Part shown: positions 36,801 to 48,800 of the stretch, one piece after another | Layout of the letters: every line of letters begins with the position of its first letter | How positions within the stretch are numbered: position 1 is the first letter of the stretch | DNA from: Liolophura sinensis | Lineage: Eukaryota > Mollusca > Polyplacophora > Chitonida > Chitonidae | Direction: 5' to 3' | Assembly (NCBI RefSeq): GCF_032854445.1 | Contig: NC_088298.1 | Coordinates: forward strand, 20,919,295 to 20,983,294 | Length of the DNA stretch: 64,000 nucleotides | The notes under the pieces: generated by a model | Database searches by the model: none | Seen by the model: the letters and a program-made list of their open reading frames with translations, nothing else | Told to the model about the DNA's origin: nothing | Made by a program: the position numbers and the translations under genes

Positions 36801-39800
36801 TTTAATTGTTTTGTGTGTGCTTGTTATTGTTAAAATATTGTCTTCTTTTCATTTGTGCCTTTGCAGTGATGTTTTGTGGGGCACTGCAACAGAATAATGA
36901 TCAATTTAACTTGACAGAATTCATCATTGTGCAAGAGAAGATACTGTGCTACTTATCACTTGACAAGAGTGTTTGATGCTGACTCTATGATAACGTTCTG
37001 TTTCCTAGTGCGATGAGAGCTATGTCAATTTTGGTGACGTCGTTGTTGGAAGCTCTGCCGTCAAACAGCTGGTTATTTACAACAACAGCAACTGTGGTCT
37101 TCACTATTTCCTTCATGTAGATCAGACAGTAGACGAGGAGGCATCTTCTGCCTGTACAGAATTCGGCAAGAGCCAAGAACCAGGTACAGTACCTACAGCA
37201 GCTAGAAATGCGCAAACTTATAGGAGTCGTTCCAGAGATTTTAAATATAGTTATTATTTCTTCTGCCTGTGGTTTTTAACATTATTTGGATCATACCATG
37301 CTGGTATACTAAAGAGTCATTCCTATTGCTAAAACATTTATAGTACTGTCTCATTAGTGAAGGACACCATATATGACACCCATGAAACAACAATTATAAG
37401 CTGACACTGAGGCCCAGTTGTTCAAAACTTGTGTATGACTTAATATCACATTTAACTTTAAACCAAGTCTTCAAGTCTTCAATTTTGTACTTAGCCTAAA
37501 AAAAAATTTGTACCAGTGTATGAAATAAACTAATACACCTGCTGTTATACTTTGACTGTATCGGCTGCTGAGTTTGGCTAAAGTTTTAAATACAAAATAT
37601 GACTTATTACCAGTACCAGTATTAGGTAAAACACTTCTGTACAACTGGGCCCTGAATGACCAATGATTGCCTGAGGGCTAAACTTGTCAAGCTGAGTGCC
37701 AAGCAAAGATGCATGATATACAGTACAATAGCATGAGGCTATGTGGGATGTGGGAACAGGCTAGGCTTCAGTTGGACTCCTGCAATGTGAATGAAATAAT
37801 GTTGAAACACGGACATTTTTTAGTAAATATGATCTGGATTATGTGAGGTTGAAAGGATTATGCTTTGCACTTTAGGTAAATAACCTAAAATTTGACCCAG
37901 GGCTAACTTGCGTTTTGAGGCTTGTTTGAAATGTAGGATGATGCCCTATCTGAAGTAATATTTTATGATATTTGTTTACCTCAAAAAAATGAACTCGTGT
38001 GGGTGAAATTTTATGTCATTTGTGTCATAAAAACTTGTCTTTCTCTACGAATGGCCACATGGGTGTTTACATTTTCTCTGTGTCTTTTTTTCTGTTAGAC
38101 CTAACAGAAGGTGTGATACCTGCAATGATCACCTGAGTTTATAACTTACCTCTCTGTTTGTCAGTTTTCCAGCTCTCTGATTAGACATAACAGAAGGTGT
38201 GATACCGGCAATGACCACCTGAGTTTATAGCTTACCTGTCTGTTTGTCTGTTTTCCACCTCTCTGATTAGACATAACAGAAGGTGTGATACCGGCAATGA
38301 CCACCTGAGTTTATAGCTTACCTGTCTGTCTGTCAGTTTTCCACTTCTCTCATTAGACATAACAGACGGTGTGATAGTGGCAATGACCACCTGAGTTTAT
38401 AGCTTACCTGTCTGTTTGTCTGTTTTCCAGCCCTCTGATTAGACATAACAGAAGGTGTGATACCGGCAATGACCACCTGAGTTTATAGCTTACTTGTCTG
38501 TCTGTTTTCCAGCTTTCTCATTAGACATAACGGAAGATGTGATACCTACAATGACCATCTGGGTTTATAACTTACCTGTCTCTCTGTTGTCCAGCTCTCT
38601 CATTAGACTTAACAGAAGGCACAATACCTGCAAGGGCCAGACAGTTGATCACAGCCACTGTGCGACCAACCAAGAGAACTACCTACCAGTTTGCCATCTC
38701 TTACAAACTTATCACACCAAATGGTAAGTTTGCTGATTACGTCAGTTCAAACTGGCCAAGGACTTTCTAAGCTGTGCGTGTTTTTTTTTTCCTAGCTGCA
38801 GCTAAGCAGATCAATAAATTGGTTGTGCTGTCCGTCAGTCGGTCAGGATTTTGATATCCTGACTTTTAACATACGACCTAGATGTAATACTACACAAAAC
38901 CCTATATTTGTCCAATTGAGGTGATTACTTGATGAGCTCACAGGTATGAGGGTGGTAAATCAATGTGTGACAAGGTAATTAACACTCAAAATGAGGCAGG
39001 TAGGAGGAGGGGGTCAAGTTTGGTGTGAGGAATATACAATATATATGGGCCAGGTGGTTAATGGAGTAGCAATGAGTTCAAGTCCACCTCATTCTGGTTT
39101 CCTCTTGGGCCATATGTGGGAAGGTCTGCCCGCAACATGCGGATTTTCGTGGATTTTCCCTGGACTCAGCCAGGTTTCCACCCATCGTAATGCTGGTTGG
39201 CATCTTATATGTGAAATATTCTCGAGTACGGCATACAACACCAATCAAATAAATCAATAAATATAATATATAATTGAGAAGAGTAAACAGTATCTTGTTA
39301 GGCCAATATTTCAGCTGTCAACATGTTGCAGGATATCTCAGGTATTGGAAATTTATTCATGTTTTAATACATTGTAAACATCTACACCTGTGAAGTTTTC
39401 TGTTTTATGGATTGTGTAAAAGGGACTTTTTCCCAGAGGTCATCCTGAAAATGAACGAAACTGAACTTGACGTTTCCGTTAGTTACAGACATCAGTTTGT
39501 AAATTTTTGTAGTCATATTTCTTTCTCCATAAAAATGATAATTGCCATTGTAAACTTCAGGATGATGTTATTTTTTGATTTCTAAACAATATCTAAAACC
39601 ACTCACATGGTTACCATACAATGGCCTTCGTTTTTGTCAGACTGTTGAAATATCGAAAAGTATTAAAACATAATGGAGTTTTATTCACCTGTGTTCACTT
39701 AGATTTTAAACATGAAACTAAAACTTGCTTGATTGGCATATTTACAGTTTCACCTACCAATTTATTTCATCGTAGTTTGATTTAATTTTGTCCTTGCCCG

Positions 39801-42800
39801 GTGAAAGGTTCCGGGGCCAGTTTTGCACAGCGTCATATGACAGTTCTTCATCATGAATTTGTTGTACAATATTTTGTACATCACTATTACCATATCATTG
39901 TCCTATATGTTCAATTATTGTACATGTATGCTGTCTTCATTAAACTGGGCCCGGTTTACAGAGCATGAAAAACAACTATATAGAATTGAACATATTCTTC
40001 TTGGTCTTTTATTCTTTGTCAGCAAAAAACTGTTTGTTACAGTTAACCAAAATTCAATTACTGTAGCTTAACCCTTGTTTTACATGTAAGAAACCTCCAA
40101 AGAGCTGGTGGTTTATACACGGTGCGTGCATTCTGGTTTTCGCCAGATTACTTTTATGTTTAACACCAGTCAATCAATCTGTACGTTACAGGTAAATTTG
40201 AGCAGTCCACCCCTCAGGAACCCCAGTACCTATGTCACCTGGTATGTACAGGCGTGTTCCCTGTCATGACTGTCACAGACGCGCGCTGTCAGGGAAGTGC
40301 CGCTGGAATCAGCAAGAAACACATTTGGAACCTTTTTTCTTTGGATGAGTATGTGACTTTCACTTCCAGTTTCAAACAGATTGCTATATGTAATTTATTT
40401 GTACTTTATAAGCACACAACAGAGGAGATAACGGCATTTACAGTTTTATTCTTTGTACTTAAGAGTAGTGGCACAGTTCCATATTTCACAGTTTCATACG
40501 CATAGTACTAGACTTTCCTCCAATAGTTTTAAAGGTACCTGCATAAAGTTGAGTTGAATTAAGTTCAAATTTTCCACATTCATTCTATTCATTTTTCTTA
40601 AGAGTTTGTAAGAGCAGTATGTTTCCAGTAATTTGTGTGTTTTCACGCATGGCTCTTGATCACTTGGTCTTGTTTAATTTATTTATTTTATTCATTTATA
40701 TGATTGGTGTTTTATGCCGTACATCAAGAGTATTTCACTTATATGACTACGGCCAGCATTATGCTGATAGGAAAACAGGCTGAGTATTCATCTTTAAGAT
40801 TTTTTTGCAATTATAATTTTAACCATATGCATCTATCTTTATTTTCAGCCTAAATGTGTGCTTGGATGCAGACCCGACATCATCAGAATTGAAATATACA
40901 ACAGCCACCAGATCCAGGTGAGTTAATGTAAATTTTCGTAAGTTGGTGATCTTCAGTAATTTCCGTAAAAGCTTTTGTCGCCTTCCATAAATGTGATGAT
41001 TATCCTCAATCGAAATCCTCTTTGAATAAGATGAGGGCCTTTGGAAATGGTCTCCGTATTTCTGCAGTAGTTGAGATGTTCTCGACTACAAAGGGTCACA
41101 TGGAAGGTTTCAGTCGTAGCAAACAAGGTCTGCCATCGTGCTAGTTTTGTTTGCAGTTGTTTTTAATGTATATGAAAGAGAAAATTTGCCGCCCTGTCTA
41201 TTGCGTTGTTTTGTTGTTGTTGACTAAACAAAGATATTGTGACTTTGCACCTTCAGCCTCAGACGTAAAGTGTCCGTGTACACACGGGCCATCCTGGACC
41301 TGAATTTCAGCGCTGCGCCCTGTGGAAGCGCCCCCTGTATTATAACACTCCTTCTGGAAAACACAGGCACTGTTACAGCTCAGTGGTAAGTAAACCATTT
41401 TTCACAGTGGTAGTTCTTCAAACTGTTTATGCTTTAAATTCCTTAAATTTAAGTTCCTTCTTAATTGTGAAACAATTTTGAACTTACCTAGACTATTTTG
41501 AAAACCTTAAAATATACCCCCCCCCCCAAAGAAAAACAACACAACTGAAGTAAAAGTTTTTACAAAACTATATTTTTTAAATCATTTATTTAAATGTCAT
41601 TAATATTGTTAATATTGGCTGTCTCTTCTGATGGGACATATATTCTTTCTGTGCTTCTTTATGATTGTATCTTGTGATTTTTTATTTTTTTTATTTTTTT
41701 GTTATGTATGTAGTGTTGTGTATTCTACCTCTTGTCCCCCTAAGACCTTAAAAGAGGAAGTTGTAACTTCCTCGCTTGTCGTTCAGCATGAAGGGGATAA
41801 AGACTGGTTGACCTATGTATCAGTATAATGGCCCTGGCAGGGTGGCTTACTCGCCTTCGGTGAGGTGTCTCAGTGAAGCAGCACTTGATAAAAGATCGGT
41901 GGAAATCCGTCCTGCAACAAGGAGGCTCATTACATGCACTCTAAGGATTCCTTTGTCGTCATATGATAGAAAAATTGTTAAGTGCGACGTTAAATCCGAA
42001 GCATTCACTCCCTCACTCTACCTTGTGTATTTAGTGTATTATATTGTGTATTGTCCCTGTGCCCAGGTCGTTCCTGTTCCCGTCAGACCTTCAGATGGAC
42101 GTTGAACACTGGTCAGAGACAGGAGAGCTGGATGCAGATGAGCTACACCAGGTCTGTCAATGCATCACAGTCAAAGCACCGTCAAATAACCAGTTGATCC
42201 TTTACTGGTGCCTTTTTAACGTTGATTTTTGCCTGTTTTGAATTTTGTATGTTGTGTATTTTGGTCCATGCATAAAATGAATTACATTCGGTTTGTCAAC
42301 ACAACACAATCAGAATGCAGTTGAATCTCTTATTTGTATTGGTTAACTGCAACTTAAGGCTTCATTTTAAAATCATCAGAAAACTCTCTTCTATATTACC
42401 AGAATATACCATGATGGCTGTAACATTGCCCATGTGCTAAAGCAGCATTCGTGCATTCTATAATACCTAGAGATCTGTGCATTCCATAGTACCTAGAGAT
42501 CTGTGCATTCCATAGTACCTAGAGATCTGTGCATTCCATAGTACCAAGAGATCTGTGCATTCCATAGTACCTAGAGATCTGTGCATTCCATAGTACCTAG
42601 ACATCTGTGCATTCCATAGTACCTAGAGATCGGTGCATTCCATAGTACCTAGAGATCTGTGCATTCCATAGTACCTAGAGATCTGTGCATTCCATAGTAC
42701 CTCGAGATCGGTGCATTCCGTAGTACCTAGAGATCTGTGCATTCCATAGTACCTAGAGATCGGTGCATTCCATAGTACCTAGAGATCTGTGCATTCCATA

Positions 42801-45800
42801 GTACCAAGAGATCTGTGCATTCCATAGTACCTAGACATCTGTGCATTCCATAGTACCTAGAGATCTGTGCATTTCATAGTACCTAGACATCTGTGCATTC
42901 CATAGTACCTAGAGATCTGTGCATTCCATAGTACCTAGACATCTGTGCATTCCATAGTACCTAGAGATCTGTGCATTTCATAGTACCTAGAGATCGGTGC
43001 ATTCCATAGTACCTAGAGATCTGTGCATTCCATACTACCTAGAGATGTGTGCATTCCATAGTACCTAGAGATCTGTGCATTCCATAGTACCTAGAGATCT
43101 GTGCATTCCATAGTACCTAGAGATCTGTGCATTCCATAGTACCTAGAGATCTGTGCATTCCATAGTACCTAGAGGTCTGTGCATTCCATAGTACCTAGAT
43201 GTCTGTGCATTCCATAGTACCTAGAGATCTGTGCATTCCATAGTACCTAGACATCTGTGCATTCCATAGTACCTAGAGATCTGTGCATTCCATAGTACCT
43301 AGACATCTTTGCGTTCCATAGTACCTAGAGATCTGTGCATTCCATAGTACCTAGACATCTTTGCGTTCCATAGTACCTAGAGATCTGTGCATTCCATAGT
43401 ACCTAGAGATCTGTGCATTCCATAGTACCTAGAGATCTGTGCATTCCATAGTACCTAGAGATCTGTGCATTCCATAGTACCTAGAGGTCTGTGCATTCCA
43501 TAGTACCTAGATGTCTGTGCATTCCATAGTACCTAGAGATCTGTGCATTCCATAGTACCTAGAGATCTGTGCATTCCATAGTACCCAGAGATCTGTGCAT
43601 TCCATAGTACCTAGAGATCTGTGCATTCCATAGTACCCAGAGATCTGTGCATTCCATAGTACCTAGAGATCTGTGCATTCCATAGTACCTAGAGATCTTT
43701 GCATTCCATAGTACCTAGAGATCTGTGCATTCCATAGTACCTAGAGATCTGTGCATTCCATAGTACCTAGACATCTGTGCATTCCATAATACCTAGAGAT
43801 CTGTGCATTCCATAGTACCTAGACATCTGTGCATTCCATAGTACCTAGAGATCTGTGCATTCCATAGTACCTAGACATCTTTGCATTCCATAGTACCCAG
43901 AGATCTTTGCATTCCATAGTACCTAGAGATCTTTGCATTCCATAGTACCTAGAGATCTGTGCATTCCATAGTACCTAGAGATCTGTGCATTCCATAGTAC
44001 CTAGACATTCGTGCATCCAAGATGTAAAGATAGAGAAACTTTCTTATTTATGTTTAGTATTCAAAGGTTATTCCAAATCTGTAAGTGTCCATATGTGTGT
44101 TAAGGAGTGCTTTGTTCCACTTATGCAATACTGTATAAAATCTAGGTAAAAGTGAGAGATCTGTGCATTCCATAGTACCTAGAGATCTGTGCATTCCATA
44201 GTACCTAGACATTCGTGCATCCGAGATGTAAAGATAGAGAAACTTTCTTATTTATGTTTAGTATTCAAAGGTTATTCCAAATCTGTAAGTGTCCATGTGT
44301 GTTAAGGAGTGCTTTGTTCCACTTATGCAGTACTGTATAAAATCTAGGTAAAAGTGAGCTTGTAAAAGTAACCTTATGTATGTGTGTTTTGACATTTGCT
44401 CCCCGTTTCAGATGAAAGTAATGCACAACAAACTGTTCTCGGTGGAGCCCAAGAAAGGGAAGCTTGCCCCCGGGCAGACACAGTCAGTGACCTTCCAGTA
44501 CCAGCACATCATGGCGGGCACAGATCGGCTGCCTGTCCTGCTCAAGATGGTCAACGGCAGGGAGATCCTGGTGAGAATACATCAACATTTATTAACTCAA
44601 GTTGTACCAATCATGTCTGTCTGCCTGTGAACCCATTTGTATGTCCATAATTCTGTCTATTCTCGGAAATGCATTTGAAGGCAGGGAATTCCTGGCAGGA
44701 AAAATATCAACTTGCATTAGCCTTGTGCAGAAAGGCAGAGGTTTTCTTTGTATTTATTTATTTATTTATTTGATTGGTGTTTTACACCGTACTCAAGAAT
44801 CTTTCACTTATACGACGGAGGCCAGCATTATGGTGGGTGGAAACCGGGCACAGCCCGGGGGAACCCATGACCATCCGCATTGCTGGCAAACCTTCCCACG
44901 TATGGCCAGAGAGAAAGTCATTGCATAGGCTGTTTTGTGTACCTTGCTCTTGAGTCTCCCATTGCATGGGCTGTGTTGTTTAGCTCACCTTTGAGTCTCC
45001 CATTGTATGTGCCGTGTTGTGTAGCTCGCCCTTGAGTCTTCCATTGCATGGGCCGTTTTGTGTACCTTGCCCTTGAGTCTTCCATTGCATGGGCGGTTTT
45101 GTGTACCTTGCCCTTGAGTCTTCCATTGCATGGGCCGTTATGTGTACCTTGCCCTTGAGTCTCCCATTGCATGGGCCGTTTTGTGTAGCTCACCCTTGAG
45201 TCTCCCATTGCATGGGCCGTTTTGTGTACCTTGCCCTTGAGTCTCCCATTGCATGGGCCATGTTGTTAAGCTCACCCTTGCATGGGCCGTTTTGTGTAGC
45301 TCACCCTTGAGTCTCCCATTGTATGTGCCGTGTTGTGTAGATCGCCCTTGAGTCTCCCATTGCATGGGCCGTTTTGTGTACTTTGCCCTTGAGTCTCCCG
45401 TTGCATAGGCCGTTTTGTGTAGCTCACCCTTGAGTCTCCCATTGTATGTGCCGTGTTGTGTAGCTCACCCTTGAGTCACCCTTGCATGGGCCGTTTTGTG
45501 TACTTTGCCCTTGAGTCTCCCGTTGCATAGGCCGTTTTGTGTAGCTCACCCTTGAGTCTCCCATTGTATGTGCCGTGTTGTGTAGCTCACCCTTGAGTCT
45601 CCCATTGCGTGGGCCGTGTTGTTAAGCTCACCCTTGCATGGGCTGTTTTGTGTAGCTCACCCTTGAGTCTCCCATTGCATAGGCCGTGTTGTGTAGCTCA
45701 CCCTTGAGTCTCCCATTGCATAGGCCGTGTTGTGTACCTTGCCCTTGAGTCTCCCATTGCGTGGGCCGTGTTGTTAAGCTCACCCTTGCATGGGCCATTT

Positions 45801-48800
45801 TGTGTAGCTCACCCTTGAGTCTCCCACTGCATAGGCCGTGTTGTGTAGATCGCCTTTGAGTCTCCCATTGCGTGGGCCATTTTGTTAAGCTCACCCTTGC
45901 ATGGGCCGTTTTGTGTAGCTCACCCTTGAGTCTCCCACTGCATAGGCCGTGTTGTGTAGATCGCCTTTGAGTCTCCCATTGCGTGGGCCATTTTGTTAAG
46001 ATCGCCTTTGAGTCTCCCATTGCGTGGGCCATTTTGTTAAGCTCACCCTTGCATGGGCCGTTTTGTGTAGCTTGCCCTTGAGTCTCCCATTGCATGGGCT
46101 ATAACAACATAACTGCATGTCCATGGAAACACAGAAGGTCTCAGTATCTTTGAGATATCCATTTCATATTCTGGCTAAATCTATTGTGGAAACACAGCGT
46201 TATCATTAAACAAAGTGTGAAAAAGTTTGAACTGATGTACAGAAATTCTAATTTCTGGGCATGGTTTGTCTCTACACCACTTTTACACTACTGCTATGGC
46301 TGTTTTTCTTTATATTGTATGCATAGTCTACAACTCTGAGTGGCTAAATTGTAATCATTATAATTAAGAAGAAAACTGACTAATTTTAATTTTGTTTTGT
46401 AGTTGAATTTCATTGGTGTGACAGTTGATGCAGAAAGACGTTACATCCACTTCCCCGCCAACAAACACCTGTTTGCTCCTGTGCCCGTGGGGGAGAAAAT
46501 CAGCCCAAAACAGGTGAGCACAGGAAAAAACAAGAAAAAAGAAAAAATGGTGTATTTAGATTTCCCGTCTTAAAAATACTAGTCAGCTGGGTGTACTGTA
46601 ATTCTTCAATCTTTTCGCGTGTTTTCAAGGTGTTTTTTTAACCATATTCTGAAGGTATTATTATGTGTAGACTGATAAAATTATATTTTCCACAAAGCCC
46701 TGAAAATGGTCAATCCAACCGACGTAGTTTTGTCTCCAAAATCAATTTTAAAATGTGCATAAATTGCACAGAAAGTTGCTCTTTCACATGTGAAAAGGTT
46801 GAGGAATTAGTGTAAGTTAACTGTGATTGGATGTCATGTCTGCTATCTTCAACATGGTTTTCCAGTGAGGCAGCGTGTTAATTGTGGGTCCATCCTGATG
46901 TGAGGAGACACTGTTATCATTTTTATAGAAATGATGTTAAAAGTGACATTGAATCCCAAGAAAGCAAGAAACAAACGAATGCAGAGCTGTTTCATTTTAG
47001 AAATGGTGGAAATTGCTGCTGTACACTACAGGAGTGGAAATAAATTCAGTTCAGGAGCCAAATGTTCATAAATTTTGGTTTTGTCTCCTAGAAAATCAGG
47101 AGCCTCACTTAGTTATATATCCCAGGGAGTCAAATAGGGTATCAAAATGTTCATTAGCTACAGGTTCAAACTTTATAATTTCAAACCAAACAGTAGATAT
47201 TCAGTAAATTGTAACCTTTGTAACCTGTTGTCCATTGCTTTCCTAGATCTATGAGATGTACAATGGAGGAGCTGTGCCTGTGAAATACGAGTTTGATCTG
47301 ACACCTCTACAGATCCTGTGCAAGGTAACTCATCCAGTTTCCAAGCTGTGTTGGCAAGTTTTGATATATTTCGTTAAACCCAAGAGACCTTAACGATTAT
47401 GTATAATACTGTATTTCACCTAAAATTCAGCATTTTTCTGATGGCTATTTTGTTTGGTTCTGATTGGTTCATCCACCTTGTAGGGTTACTTAGGAGTTTA
47501 TTTTTGTGATGTTTGATTAATTTGTGAACAGAAAAAGTGTAGGCATCACAAGTGTCATTTTAGTGCACTTATGTGTATCTAAAAATACATTTTTACAGGC
47601 CCAACGTTGTAAAGTGAAATACAGTAATTTGATAATGCTGGAAATTACTTAAACTTTTGTCCATAATTAAGTGACACATTTTAGTGAATCATTTACCAGA
47701 TAGTTCGACACATCTTAAAAAGGTGTATAAACATAGGATGACATTCGAGAAGTATAAGTCGTATAACCAATCAAATAAATAAATAGTACAGTGGAAGGTC
47801 TGTCAGCAACCTGCGGATGGTTGTGGGTTTCCTCTGGGCTCTGCCTGGTTTCTTCCCACCATAATTCTGGCTGCAGTCATATAAGTTAAATATTCTTGAG
47901 TGTGCCGTAAAACACAAATATTTATCAAATAAATAAATAAATAAACAGCAGAAAAAATTATTAACGCACAAAAGTGAAGATTGTTTAACTTTTAATTGCC
48001 ACTAAAACCTACTTTTATGGGCAATTTTAGGCCAAAATATGTTCGGAAAAACAAAAACAGAAAAATGATACTCCCCTATTAGATTAACTGTATTTAGCTG
48101 TGCAGTGGTTTACACCATCACGTTCAAAACATTACTGGTCGTGGGTTTCTCCCGGGCTCTGCCTGGTCTCCTCCCACTGTAATGCTGGTCGCCGTTGTAT
48201 AAGTAAAATATTCTTGAGTGTGCCGTAAAAAAACACTAATCAAATAAATAAATAAATAAACAGCAGAAAAAATTATTAACGCACAAAAGTGAAGATTGTT
48301 TAACTTTTAATTGCCACTAAAACCTACTTTTATGGGCACTTTTAGGCCAAAATATGTTCGGAAAAACAAAAACAGAAAAATGATACTCCCCTATTAGATT
48401 AACTGCATTTAGCTGTGCAGTGGTTTACACCATCACGTTCAAAACATTACTGGTCGTGGATTTCCCCCGGGCTCTGCCTGGTCTCCTCCCAATGTAATGC
48501 TGGTCGCCGTCGTATAAGTAAAATATTCTTGAGTACGGCGTAAAATACTAATCAAATAAAAAAATCAAAACTTTACTTCTGTTGTTAGTTTCGGTAATAA
48601 ACATCAGTCAGATAATTAAGTCACGAAATGAATGTTGTATTGGTGAAATTTTTGAGTTCTGATATGATGTTAAACAACTATAAAATTTATAAATAAATCT
48701 TGGTGAAGCAAACAAGAATGTGAAGCTTCAGGTCAAAGACTGATTAAGAGTTTAGAAAGTTGAAATTAAGGTCAGGTGCACGGTAGATTTAGGTAATTGG

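Noticed and set aside
42445-44010. CRISPR-like appearance of regularly spaced repeats
   Set aside because: The units are head to tail without unique spacers, in a eukaryotic intron.
45628-46095. Minus-strand ORF of 155 codons
   Set aside because: Lies entirely in the 41-bp array; it reads repeat units only.
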